Below the pieces are notes generated by a model. The model worked only from the letters and a program-made list of their open reading frames with translations, was not told the DNA's origin and searched no databases. From the NCBI GenBank assembly GCA_965224205.1, contig CBDCYN010000008.1:49613-113612 (forward strand): DNA of 64,000 nucleotides, read 5' to 3'. Source of the DNA: CBDCYN01 sp965224205. Lineage in GTDB: Bacteria; Planctomycetota; Phycisphaerae; Phycisphaerales; Phycisphaeraceae. The position numbers and the translations under genes are program-made. Position 1 is the stretch's first letter. Each line of letters opens with the position of its first letter. Shown here piece after piece: positions 54,980-63,014 of the stretch.

Positions 54980-55014
54980 TAAAAAATGCCCACCCGGGTA
55001 ATCCCGAGCGGGCA
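54980..55014 (-). terminator. Rho-independent terminator after PEP-CTERM gene 3
   Basis: On the minus strand TGCCCGCTCGGG (55003-55014) pairs along all 12 positions, two as G-T, with CCCGGGTGGGCA (54987-54998) around the loop ATTA. TTTTTT follows. It lies 60 bp downstream of the 55077 stop and separates that gene from the two-component operon. Confidence 0.88.
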
Positions 55015-55076
55015 GGTCTGAACATCGATCATTTCATAACGTCTGGTGATCCGCCATGTCGATCCTAGGGCCAAAG

Positions 55077-55940
55077 TCATCCCACCCGGGCTACAGATGG
55101 ATGCTTCTTCTTTGAGCCATGCCGGGCCCCACCCGTCAGCACCATCCAACCCCCTAGGGTCATCAACGCCGTGCCGGGCTCGGGGACTACGACCGATTTG
55201 AGTAATAGTGTTTCGTGTTGCGCCCCCAAGGCGTCAAAGCCGAATTCCGCGATCGGTCCGATCCCCGGCGCGTACAGCTTCTCTTCAAAAGCCGACGGAT
55301 CCAGCGAGAAGTCCCGCGTTCGGATGATGTTCTCCAACTCGCCGAAGCCTTCGAGCGTGAACGTCTCGTCGATGCTGAGGATCAGCCCGCTGTCCTCGGC
55401 TTCGCCCTCGAAGAACTCCTGGTAATAATGATCCCCCACCATCGGGGTGGCGGGCATGATGTAACCGGGCAGCGCCCCATCCACCCCCGTCTCCCAAGCG
55501 CCGTCGTGCGTGGTGTCGATCACGTTCCCGTCGTCATCGTATTCGAAATCGGTCACGTCCTCGCCCATGTACCAGACGTTACCTTCGGTGTCCTGGGCGT
55601 ACCAATCAAAGGTGTCTTCGATGAGCAAGCCCTCGACGAACACCCGATCGCGGATCACGCGTGACTCGATCCCCGCCACGGTTCGGGTCTGATCGAGCAC
55701 CTCGACGATGACCACCTCGGTCTCGACTTCGCCGGTGTCCGGGTCCGTGACCTGGGCTTCGTACCGGAAGGCCTTGCCCACCGACGATGGATAGAAATAG
55801 GGGTGGGTCAGCTGTGCCGACGAGGCTTCGAACGTAGCCGCCGAGAAGTCGGGCAGGACCGGTTGCGCCTCAGCGCGAGATAACCCTATCGAGCCCGCCA
55901 TCACCGTACTCATCACCATCGCCGCTGTTGTTCTTAACAT
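55077..55940 (-). CDS. PEP-CTERM secreted protein, acidic, unknown function
   Basis: The 287-residue product has a signal peptide (MLRTTAAMVMSTVMAGSIGL, cleavage near RAEA). A mature region of about 230 residues is rich in Asp, Glu, Tyr and Phe. It ends with a PEP-CTERM signal: VVPEPGTALMTLGGWMVLTG followed by a basic tail. The central part (FRYEAQVTDPDTGEVETEVV...NVWYMGEDVTDFEYDDDGNV) resembles beta-rich repeat-like surface proteins, but I assign no function. ATG 55940 is chosen because AAGGAG lies 7 nt upstream; ATG 55943 is also in frame. A terminator follows at 54980-55014. Confidence 0.82.
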   Translation of the reverse strand: MLRTTAAMVMSTVMAGSIGLSRAEAQPVLPDFSAATFEASSAQLTHPYFYPSSVGKAFRYEAQVTDPDTGEVETEVVIVEVLDQTRTVAGIESRVIRDRVFVEGLLIEDTFDWYAQDTEGNVWYMGEDVTDFEYDDDGNVIDTTHDGAWETGVDGALPGYIMPATPMVGDHYYQEFFEGEAEDSGLILSIDETFTLEGFGELENIIRTRDFSLDPSAFEEKLYAPGIGPIAEFGFDALGAQHETLLLKSVVVPEPGTALMTLGGWMVLTGGARHGSKKKHPSVARVG

Positions 55941-56306
55941 CATCACGCTCCTTTCTTATTGCGTCCTGGGACGCGTCTGGTTTCACGCGCGGCGCGAACC
56001 TCTCGCAACCGCACGAAGCGTGACTATAAAAAGCGTTCCGTGAAGAGAAGATGAAGAAGCCGATCGCCGCTAGGAATTTGAGCGAACGATTCGATAACTA
56101 TGGTGCGAATCCTGTCCACGCGCTCCTATCAGAATCATGGCGCCTGAAATCGATAGACCGGTGAGGACGGTTCGTGGAGCGATCATTGGGATGAGCAAGA
56201 TCTGGGTGAATCTTGGTCGTCGTCGCATAAGCAGTTGAAACTGATCCTGGGCTTTAGCGTGCTCCCCGAAAACCGGTCCAAATAGGGTGAGAGTTCCTTA
56301 CGGGCC

Positions 56307-56388
56307 TGATCTTCACCCCATCTTGGTCCAAGGTAGATGCAAGTTTTCCGCTTGCTATGATACCCCGGCGTGGGTCGGAGGCGAAGGC
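56307..56388 (-). repeat. Relic of an IS3-family 3' end, copy 1
   Basis: The 82 bp match 57911-57993 closely, including the terminal TGATCTTCACC and the end of the transposase frame (minus strand PSPPTHAGV then stop). Nothing more of the element is left on this side. Confidence 0.7.
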
Positions 56389-56728
56389 ACAACCGTAGCC
56401 TCACGCCGGACGGCGGGTCGGGCGTGTGCCAAGCACTGGGAGGCAGCGAGTCGACATATTTCCGTTGGAAAAAACGGTACGACGGGATGACCACGCACGA
56501 GCTGAAGTTTTGGAAGTCCGAGCCTGCCCGGACATGGGTGGGGTTTTGACTATCAAAAGGGGAATGCCCAAGCGGGCCCGGACTTAGCGTTGTGCTTGAT
56601 CATGAGGGCCCGTGCAGCGCAGCACATCCACCCCGGTCGTACCCGCCCAGCCTCACACCACGATCAAAGCGATAGGTGGGCAGGCAAGCCCCTAGCCCCC
56701 AGGACACGATCATCGCCCAGCCCGGTGA

Positions 56729-56832
56729 TGTAAGCATCGCGTATCAAAATACCGCGTCGGGTAGGCGCTGGACACTTAAAATTAATCCGCCGCGTACACG
56801 GATTGTGCCGCAATTTCATCCGGGGTAGGTAT
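56729..56832 (+). repeat. Dispersed inverted-repeat element, copy B
   Basis: Full-length copy: AAGCATCGCGTATCAAAATA at the 5' side, CCGCGTCGGGTAGGCG, CGCTGGACACTTAAAAT, CCGCCGCGTACAC, then TTTCATCCGGGGTAGGTAT. It lies about 40 bp beyond the stop codon of the PEP-CTERM gene at 56873. Confidence 0.85.
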
Positions 56833-56872
56833 GTCCTGAGGTGAGATACGCCGATTTAAATCTGATCGGTGA

Positions 56873-57661
56873 TTAAACTGGCCGGCGGCGGCGGGTGATC
56901 GATGCGGTCAGAGCGGCCCCAGCCAATCCCGCCAACGAGGCGGTCAACGGCTCGGGCACCCCGTCCGCGACAGGACTGGCCTGGAGATTCCCCGTCCCGC
57001 CCACGATGAACGCGTCGGACCCGTCGGGCGTGCCGGGTGGGAAGAACGGGGTCAGGTCGGTCTCCGTAGCGAGGATCACGTACCCGATCTCGAACAGGCT
57101 CGGCGTCACCGGGGCATCGACCCCGACAATCGCGAACGCATCGATCGTTCCCCCGCCGATCTCGATCTCAACCTCTACCCACCCGCCCGCTGGCGGGAAC
57201 AGGTCACTGAACTTCCCGGTCTTGTTGATGCTAAACGTCGACGGCACGCCGCCCGCGTTCGGGTCGGTGTCGTCAGCGAACAGGGTCCAGGTCCATGAAA
57301 AGTCAAACACCTGGTCGGGCGTAGCAAAAAATGGGTCCAGAGAATTGGGGTCATCGATGCTAAACTCCCACGCGGCCACGTCCTTGATCGCCGCCGTGGG
57401 CCAGCCGGCGCCGGTGGGTGTTCCGCCCGGTAAAGTCCCATTGACAAACGGCGTCGACGCGAAGTGGTACACCTCCCCTTCTTGCGAACCGTCAGCACCG
57501 ATCGTCGGCGGGGCGGTTGAAGAGATTAACGGCAGATCAGGCACCGCCCCCCCGCCCGTGTACTGGTCTGAAACCGTAAAGGTCATCGCCCCCGCCATTG
57601 GCGCTGAGACCACGATCGCGCCCCCAAACCATAGCGCTGCACTCCATCGATTTCTGGACAT
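56873..57661 (-). CDS. PEP-CTERM secreted protein, unknown function
   Basis: The 262-residue product has a signal peptide (MSRNRWSAALWFGGAIVVSA, then PMAGA). The predicted beta-rich mature part contains AAIKDVAAWEFSIDDPNSLD and VFDFSWTWTLFADDTDPNAG. It ends with the sorting signal VPEPLTASLAGLAGAALTAS and basic tail ITRRRRPV. It resembles many PEP-CTERM proteins with no known activity. ATG 57661 is chosen; the frame runs further upstream to 57730 without conserved sequence. The gene is flanked by two same-orientation relics of an IS3 3' end. Confidence 0.78.
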   Translation of the reverse strand: MSRNRWSAALWFGGAIVVSAPMAGAMTFTVSDQYTGGGAVPDLPLISSTAPPTIGADGSQEGEVYHFASTPFVNGTLPGGTPTGAGWPTAAIKDVAAWEFSIDDPNSLDPFFATPDQVFDFSWTWTLFADDTDPNAGGVPSTFSINKTGKFSDLFPPAGGWVEVEIEIGGGTIDAFAIVGVDAPVTPSLFEIGYVILATETDLTPFFPPGTPDGSDAFIVGGTGNLQASPVADGVPEPLTASLAGLAGAALTASITRRRRPV

Positions 57662-57819
57662 GGTAACCCCGCTTTCAAATACGCCCGGCTGATGATAGAA
57701 ACGACACTCTTGTATCCCGCTATGTGTCATTATAGTAAGCCAGCTTAACTAAATCCACATCATCGTGCGGGCGCATCGGGCGGCTGATAACGTTCTGAAT
57801 AGTGCGCAGATTTGAAAAG

Positions 57820-57878
57820 GCAGTTCTCCAGGTGGATGTGTTGATAGGTTTCAAACAACCCCATGTAAGGAGAACTGC
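57820..57878 (+). promoter_or_regulatory. Inverted repeat covering a ribosome binding site
   Basis: GCAGTTCTCC (57820-57829) pairs perfectly with GGAGAACTGC (57869-57878). The second arm contains AAGGAG, 7 nt before an ATG at 57880 whose frame (MDQGAGSDGG) runs straight into the IS3 relic. It looks like the start of a gene, possibly a transposase, broken by the IS3 end. Confidence 0.45.
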
Positions 57879-57910
57879 AATGGATCAGGGTGCTGGATCG
57901 GACGGTGGGT

Positions 57911-58197
57911 TGATCTTCACCTCATCTTTTGTCCATAGGGGATGCAAGTTTGACGCTTGTTATGGTACCCCGGCGTGGGCCGGAGGCGAAGGCCTACACC
58001 GGGCGGCGAATTCGTTGGGGGTTAAATTCTCCAAGCTGCTGTGGGGCCCCGCTGGGTTGTAATCCTCACGCCATGTCTCGATCTTCTCCTGGGCATCAGC
58101 CAAACTCAAAAACCCATGCTCGTTCAAACACTCAAGCCGGAACCGGGCATTAAACGACTCGATATACGCGTTGTCCGTGGGTTTGCCCTGACGGCTA
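57911..58197 (-). pseudogene. IS3-family OrfB transposase, C-terminal fragment
   Basis: On the minus strand the frame ending at 57960-57962 reads GKPTDNAYIESFNARFRLEC, then LNEHGFLSLADAQEKIETW and YNPAGPHSSLENLTPNEFAA. This is the end of the DDE domain of IS3-type OrfB, including the catalytic Glu (IESF). The first 50 bp (57911-57959) form the element's 3' end, beginning TGATCTTCACC. Everything upstream of GKPTDN, including OrfA, is missing; the break is near 58197 next to a REP arm. Confidence 0.88.
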
Positions 58198-58229
58198 GAG
58201 CATATTCCGAAATGGTGTGCGACGCCCCC

Positions 58230-58260
58230 AGCGAGCCGCGACCGTCAGGCAGCGGGTTCT
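58230..58260 (+). repeat. REP arm, single copy
   Basis: The sequence starts AGCGAGCCGCGACCGTCAGG and continues into GCGGGTTCT. It matches one arm of the palindrome at 48155-48232 with two substitutions. Read on the minus strand it gives PLPDGRGSLGA. No pairing arm is found nearby. Confidence 0.65.
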
Positions 58261-58482
58261 TCGGGTTCTTGAGATGTTCACGCGCCGCATGGAATTTCCA
58301 GATCCAGCGGCACTCGCGTCGGACCCCGGCCGGTCGGTAAGGGTGATTATGTATAGCACACAGGCTTAACATAATGACCCGCATCGGAAGTAAGGGGACA
58401 TGCTCTCTCAGGTCCGCTTACGCCGTCCTCGACAGCCGATTGTGTATAGCTTACCCGGCAGGAATCAGATCGATAGGACTAG

Positions 58483-59336
58483 GTGCTACGGACAATCAGT
58501 ATCCTCGGCTATGATGACATTTCTGGTCATGGAGGACCACGATGCGACGACGCCACGAACTGACGGATGAACAATGGGAACGCATCCACGATCACCTGCC
58601 GGGCAAGGCGGGCGACCCCGGCCGCACCGCCGCTGACAACCGCCTGTTTGTCAACGCGGTGCTGTATGTGCTCAAGACCGGCATCCCCTGGGACGACCTG
58701 CCCGAACGCTTCGGCAAGCCCAACAGCGTCTGGAAGCGATACGACCGCTGGTGTGCTTCAGGGGTATGGCCACGGGTCGCCAAGGCGTTGGATGACGACG
58801 ATGACGAGCCCGAAGAGCTGCAACTGGATTCGACCAGCGTCAAGGCTCACCCGATGGCTTCCACCGGCCGAAGGTTGGCCGGTGAAAAAAAGACGCCGCC
58901 GACGACCGCCGATGCCTGGGCCGGTCCCGCGGTGGGCTGACGACCAAGCTCCACGCGGCGGTGGACCAAGCCGGCCGGCTGCGTCGGCTGGTGGTGACGG
59001 CCGGTCAGCGTGGCGACGCCCCGCAGGCCGAGGCGTTGTTGGCGGGATGGAAACCCAGGCATGTGATCGCCGATGCGGCCTACGACAGCGACGCGTTTCG
59101 CCAACGCATCCGTGAGGCCAAGGCCAAAGCATGCATCCGTCCCCACCCGACCCGTAAACGCAAGAAGCGTTACGACCGCCGCCGCTACAAACACCGCAAC
59201 GTGATCGAACGCTTCTTCGGCCGTATCAAACAATGCCGTCGTGTCGCTACCCGCTACGAGAAGAAGGCCGTCAACTTCGCCGCATTCGTCTGGCTCGCCG
59301 CCGGCCTCACGGGGTGCTCTTGATTGTCCGTAGCAC
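58483..59336 (+). mobile_element. IS5-family insertion sequence, complete
   Basis: Perfect 16-bp inverted ends, GTGCTACGGACAATCA (58483-58498) and its complement (59321-59336), are each flanked by CTAG, the usual IS5-type target duplication. At 854 bp with two overlapping frames, it fits the IS427/IS1031-like branch. The ends, target duplication and slippery site are all intact, so it may be active. Confidence 0.92.
58542..59323 (+). CDS. IS5-family transposase made by -1 frameshift
   Basis: The first frame (58542-58940) starts at ATG behind GGAGG and encodes the DUF4096-like N-terminus RRRHELTDEQWERIHDHLPG...GIPWDDLPERFGKPNSVWKR with LQLDSTSVKAH holding the first catalytic Asp. At 58886-58892 lies A AAA AAG, the canonical -1 slippery heptamer in correct phase. 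Shifting there joins the second frame: RRCLGRSRGGLTTKLHAAVD, HVIADAAYDSDAFRQRIREA (second Asp) and RRRYKHRNVIERFFGRIKQC (Glu). Together they make a full DDE transposase. Programmed frameshifting is known in this IS5 branch. Confidence 0.88.
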
Positions 59337-59559
59337 CTAGCAGAAGGTCTTTAGGGATCTCTGAAAAACCTCCTTGCAAAGGGACGTGGATGGCGCTATG
59401 ACTTCCCTCAGGAAAAGTGTTGACCGTGCCAAACCGCGGATTTTGAGAGGGTCAGCGTTGAATTGATTAAGCTCAGGCCCGTCGAGGTGGGCGGATTGAT
59501 ACCGGTGATACAGCTGATACGACTCGTAAAGTGCCGCCCGGGTCAGCGGTATAGAGAGG

Positions 59560-60777
59560 TCAATCCAGTGTCGCGATGAGCATGGGTTGCGATGCGGGTT
59601 CAGGGCCGGCCATCAGGCGGTCGGTCTCCTGGGGCTGTTGCGTGGCGTCGTTTTCTCGGTCCAATCCGCAGACCAGCCCCAGGAAGAACGCGGTCAGCAC
59701 CCAGCCCGTGCCCCCTTTGCTGATCAGCGGCAGCGCAATGCCTTTGGTCGGAGCCAATACCGTCACCACCGCCAGGTTGATCACCGTCTGAAACCCGATC
59801 GTCATCAGCACCCCTAACGTCAACAATCGCCCATATAAGTCTTTGCAATCACGGAAGATGCTCCACCCCACCCACATCACCACGACGTACAGGCCCATGA
59901 CCAAAGCCGCCCCCGCCAGGCCCAACTCCTCGCACACGATCGCGAAGATAAAATCGGTCGTGTCCTCGGGCAGGTACCCAAACTTTTGGATCCCATTGCC
60001 CAAGCCCCTGCCGATCAGCCCGCCTTGGGCAATCGTGAGCATTGACTGGATCGGGTGATAGCCGGCGCCCAGCGGGTCGACCCACGGGTCTAGAAACATG
60101 ATCAGCCGCTCCAATCGATATGGGCTGTGGATCATCGCCGCGACGATCGCCGCACCCGCCACCGGGGCCACCAGCCCCAGCTGCCACCACGTCGCCCCCC
60201 CCGCGAATAACAGGCAACCGCCCACTAACCCGATCAATGCCGCCGTGCCCAGGTCCTCAATCACGATCAACCCGCAGGCGACCAGCAATAAAACCAGCGG
60301 CGGGGCCAGCCCATACCCAAACCGGTTCATCACCCCCGCACGCCGCGCACACCAACCCGACAACGCCACCACCATCACCCACTTGACCAGTTCACTGGGC
60401 TGGAACGATAACCCCCACCGCTGGGGCCCCAGAAACAACCACCGGCTGGCACCGTTTACTGATCGCCCCATCCCCGGCACCAGCGCCAGGGCACAAAGCC
60501 CAAGTGACGCCGCGATCAGCCACGGCATCGGATTCACCCAACCCCGCACCACACGAAGCCGCCGCACCGAGATCTGCGTGCCCATCCACAGTGCCGACAG
60601 CGCCAGCAGCGCGTAAACGGTGTCCCTATTAAGCCATACCACCCACCACTCAACGCGGCTTAAGCCGATCGTCATCCCCGCTGAGCGGATCATGACCACC
60701 GCCACCGCCAGCAGCGCTGCCACGGTCAGTTGCATCAAATGTCGGTTCGCCAACACCGTTTTTTTATCGACCAACAC
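59560..60777 (-). CDS. ftsW: FtsW/RodA/SpoVE-family lipid II polymerase, FtsW-like
   Basis: The 405-residue membrane protein has about ten TM segments and the SEDS signatures: SVNGASRWLFLGPQRWGLSF, FQPSELVKWVMVVALSGWCA, QKFGYLPEDTTDFIFAIVCE and ELGLAGAALVMG. The last two are the FtsW-type form. It also has VLAPTKGIALPLISKGGTGW. SEDS proteins polymerise lipid II into peptidoglycan, FtsW at the division septum. No other dcw-cluster gene is adjacent. It opens with GTG 60777 without a clear ribosome binding site; ATG 60735 (MQLTV) is an alternative. Confidence 0.9.
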   Translation of the reverse strand: MLVDKKTVLANRHLMQLTVAALLAVAVVMIRSAGMTIGLSRVEWWVVWLNRDTVYALLALSALWMGTQISVRRLRVVRGWVNPMPWLIAASLGLCALALVPGMGRSVNGASRWLFLGPQRWGLSFQPSELVKWVMVVALSGWCARRAGVMNRFGYGLAPPLVLLLVACGLIVIEDLGTAALIGLVGGCLLFAGGATWWQLGLVAPVAGAAIVAAMIHSPYRLERLIMFLDPWVDPLGAGYHPIQSMLTIAQGGLIGRGLGNGIQKFGYLPEDTTDFIFAIVCEELGLAGAALVMGLYVVVMWVGWSIFRDCKDLYGRLLTLGVLMTIGFQTVINLAVVTVLAPTKGIALPLISKGGTGWVLTAFFLGLVCGLDRENDATQQPQETDRLMAGPEPASQPMLIATLD

Positions 60778-60930
60778 GCGAATCGCGGTCCACAGGACGA
60801 CCGGCCTATCCTAAACCGCCTAGGTGGCTCCACTGAGATCACCAAACCCACCGGCAAAGGTTGTTTCCTCTCCAAAGGCGCCCGCGTGTCGATCGGGGTC
60901 TATAGTTACCGGTAGGGCCCTCGTCGGCTT

Positions 60931-61035
60931 TATACGCATCGTGTATGAAAACACCACATCGGCAAGGTGCTGGACACCGAAAATGGCCTTGCGGCGTAAA
61001 TGGGTTATGCCGTATTTTTCATCCGGGATTGGTAT
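60931..61035 (+). repeat. Dispersed inverted-repeat element, copy C
   Basis: TATACGCATCGTGTATGAAA at the 5' end, GTGCTGGACACCGAAAAT, GGCCTTGCGGCGTAAAT, then CCGTATTTTTCATCCGGGAT and TGGTAT at the 3' end. Confidence 0.85.
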
Positions 61036-61053
61036 CGATAGAAAGCGTGTGGC

Positions 61054-61167
61054 GTGGGATGTCGCGGCGACGGGCCCGCCAGCGCAGCGGGCCCGTGTTG
61101 AAAATACCGACGGACAGACCGTTAGGGACGCTCGTTTCGTACGATCCGCATGCTTCTCACATCCCAC
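61054..61167 (+). ncRNA. Possible structured RNA region upstream of small ORF
   Basis: GTGGGATGT (61054-61062) can pair with ACATCCCAC (61159-61167). Inside it is a perfect 10-bp hairpin, ACGGGCCCGC (61070-61079) with GCGGGCCCGT (61087-61096), and a weak ACGG/CCGT hairpin near 61110. The whole ends 32 bp before the small ORF. This may be a leader structure; no known RNA family is recognised. Confidence 0.3.
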
Positions 61168-61199
61168 TTCCTGAGACGTGTGATTTGAGGTCGCTTGAC

Positions 61200-61295
61200 A
61201 TGGTTTCAGTCTGGATCCGGTTATTTCGTTTAGCGGTCATCCTCGCAGCGGTCCTGTTCTTGATCGTAGCCTGGACCATCAAAGCCGGCGCATAG
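61200..61295 (+). CDS. Putative 31-residue single-span membrane protein
   Basis: ATG 61200 is preceded by GAGG at 9 nt. The product starts MVSVWIRLFRLAVILAAVLF, continues with a second half of the hydrophobic span, and ends with AWTIKAGA. It is a basic N-terminus plus one TM helix of about 20 residues, typical of small membrane regulators or of type I toxins. It lies between two inverted copies of the dispersed element. No homologue is recognised, and it could be chance. Confidence 0.45.
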   Translation: MVSVWIRLFRLAVILAAVLFLIVAWTIKAGA

Positions 61296-61380
61296 GCGTG
61301 ATCATCCTGACCTAAATCAAAGGACCGGGGATTCCGCTGGAACCGGCGAACAAGTGTCGTCCAATGGGGTGGCGGGTCGA

Positions 61381-61485
61381 TATACCCATCCCGGATGAAA
61401 TAGCAGCACGATTTGTGTACGCGGCAGGTGAATATTCAGTGTCCAGCGCGTACCCGACGCGGTATTTTGATACGCGATGCGTATA
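61381..61485 (-). repeat. Dispersed inverted-repeat element, copy D
   Basis: On the minus strand: TATACGCATCGCGTATCAAA, ATACCGCGTCGGGTACGCG, CTGGACACTGAATATTC, CTGCCGCGTACAC, TATTTCATCCGGGATGGGTA. It is among the copies closest to the consensus. GTACGCG and CGCGTAC on either side of the central loop pair perfectly. Confidence 0.88.
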
Positions 61486-61729
61486 GCACGCCGCAGGCGC
61501 CCCAGCCGAGAAACCACGATTCTTGGGGCATGTTCATCTTTAATGAACGTAGCCCCAGGTACCCCATGCTAGAAACTTGGATGACACTCCCCTCCACTAA
61601 GGCGTAGGTGCTGTCCGTGGTGGCTCAGTCCGCTTCGAGTATCCACAAGCCGGGAGAATGCGGTGGTGATCACGATCCGGACCCATTTGGGGAGAGCGTT
61701 GGGCTGCTTCACCCGTCGCCGCGGGGGCG

Positions 61730-62614
61730 TCACGCCGGTCGCTGATCGGGATTGGGCAGAACGATATCTCGGGCTAGCCCCAGCACGCCCAGCAGGCGGA
61801 TCGTCCAGTACGTGAGGTCGAATTCATACCAACGCAGCCCGTGGGCCGCGGACCGTTGGTGGGCGTGGTGGTTGTTGTGCCAACCCTCGCCAAACGATAG
61901 CAGCGCCACCCACCAGAGGTTGGTCGAGCCGTCCTTGGTTTCGTAGTTGCGGTAGCCCCAGGTGTGGGTCGCAGAATTAACAAACCAGGTGCCGTGGTAG
62001 ACCAGCACCGTGCGCACACACACGCCCCATAGCAGCCAAGACAACCCGCTGGTCTCGAACCCGGCGCTGGCGGCCCATTGCCCGCAGAAGTACAGGGCCA
62101 CGACCAACGCGAATTGGGGCACCCAGAAGAACCGGTTGAGCATCCTCAGGACCGGGTCACGCTGAAGGTCCTTGGCCGCGTCGGTGGCGTTGAGGCCTTC
62201 GGGGTCTTTATGCATGCACCAGAACATGTGCGCCCAACCGAACCCGTGCTTAGGGGTGTGGGGGTCTTCTTCTTCGTCGGAGTGCTTGTGGTGGATCCGG
62301 TGGATCCCCACCCACTGCACCGGGCCACCCTGCCAGGCCAAACACCCGCAGACGGTCAGAAAATATTCAAACCATTTGGGGGTTTTGAAGCTGCGGTGGG
62401 TGAGCAGGCGGTGGTAGCAGAGGGTGATCCCGATCCCACCGGTGAGCCAACTCAGCAGGAACATCACCCCCAGGGCGCTCCATGAGAAGAAAAACGGAGC
62501 CGCCAGACAGCCAAGGTGCATCGCCGCGATGCCCAGGACCACCCACCAGTTTAGCCGGCTCCACTGGATCCCGCGCTTCTCATAGGTGGGTGTCGATACG
62601 GTTTGTTCTGTCAT
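61730..62614 (-). CDS. Membrane fatty-acid (acyl-CoA/acyl-lipid) desaturase
   Basis: The 294-residue di-iron membrane enzyme introduces a double bond into acyl chains, probably at delta-9. The three histidine boxes are clear: HRLLTH (in GGIGITLCYHRLLTHRSF), HRIHHKHSD, and HNNHHAHQRSAAHG near the C-terminus. Hydrophobic pairs sit between them (WWVVLGIAAMHLGCLAAPFF, then LGVMFLLSWLTGG). It resembles the stearoyl-CoA/Delta9 desaturase (DesC) group. ATG 62614 has AAGGA 10 nt upstream. An inverted repeat ACACC-acac-GGTGT at about 62651-62664 in its upstream region may be an operator. Confidence 0.9.
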   Translation of the reverse strand: MTEQTVSTPTYEKRGIQWSRLNWWVVLGIAAMHLGCLAAPFFFSWSALGVMFLLSWLTGGIGITLCYHRLLTHRSFKTPKWFEYFLTVCGCLAWQGGPVQWVGIHRIHHKHSDEEEDPHTPKHGFGWAHMFWCMHKDPEGLNATDAAKDLQRDPVLRMLNRFFWVPQFALVVALYFCGQWAASAGFETSGLSWLLWGVCVRTVLVYHGTWFVNSATHTWGYRNYETKDGSTNLWWVALLSFGEGWHNNHHAHQRSAAHGLRWYEFDLTYWTIRLLGVLGLARDIVLPNPDQRPA

Positions 62615-63014
62615 ATTAAATAAATCCTTGGTCCACACACAGCCCTATAACACCACACGGTGTAGCCCAATAGGATCTATCGGGCCTATGGACCGGTCAA
62701 CTACAGCCATCGAAACTGATGGGCTGTCATCGCCGGTTCTTCTAGAAGAACATCCAGGGCATAGGTAGTGATACGATATATGGGGTCGCCCAAGTTCATG
62801 TACCCAACGGCTACGAGAGACGATGGTTCATTTTGATCTGGTCTAGGCCAGACAGTATAAATTCAATGCTACACTAGACTTCATGTTGCCACAATCCAGT
62901 TACACCTCATATTTAAGCGCCCGATCCGGGTATCGTTTATCCGGTAGCGGGTCACTTATGGGACCTATTCTATCAAATCTGCCCGACCGCAGCAGGGTTC
63001 GCTAAGATAGACGG
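62615..63014. other. Divergent intergenic region between desaturase and hslV
   Basis: A possible hslV promoter is TTGCCA (62886-62891), 18 bp, TATTTA (62910-62915), with initiation near 62922. The desaturase side carries the ACACC/GGTGT inverted repeat near 62655. Neither is strong evidence. No gene is seen. Confidence 0.4.

Larger units (their letters stand above)
55941..56872. other. 930-bp intergenic region with IS3 end relic and dispersed element
   Basis: Close to the 55940 gene is a possible -10 (TATAGT on the minus strand, 56023-56028) without a good -35. Further right are the relic of an IS3-type 3' end (56307-56388) and a full dispersed-element copy (56729-56832). The remainder, including GC-rich 56540-56700, shows no gene I can support. 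Confidence 0.5.
57662..58478. other. Region of mobile-element relics upstream of the IS5 element
   Basis: It holds an inverted repeat that hides a ribosome binding site (57820-57878), an IS3 transposase end (57911-58197) and a REP arm (58230-58260). Two similar GATTRTGTATAGC stretches lie near 58342 and 58438. No intact gene was found. Confidence 0.5.
60778..61729. other. 950-bp region with two inverted dispersed elements and a small ORF
   Basis: Copy C (60931-61035, plus) and copy D (61381-61485, minus) face each other. Between them are a folded-looking region (61054-61167) and a 31-codon ORF (61200-61295). A 115-codon minus-strand frame (60820-61167) crosses copy C and shows no protein features, so I did not call it. 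The stretch 61486-61729 before the desaturase end holds nothing I recognise. Confidence 0.55.

Noticed and set aside
60820..61167. 115-codon minus-strand frame upstream of ftsW
   Set aside because: It runs through dispersed-element copy C and the adjacent hairpin region. Its sequence follows the repeats and has no protein features.
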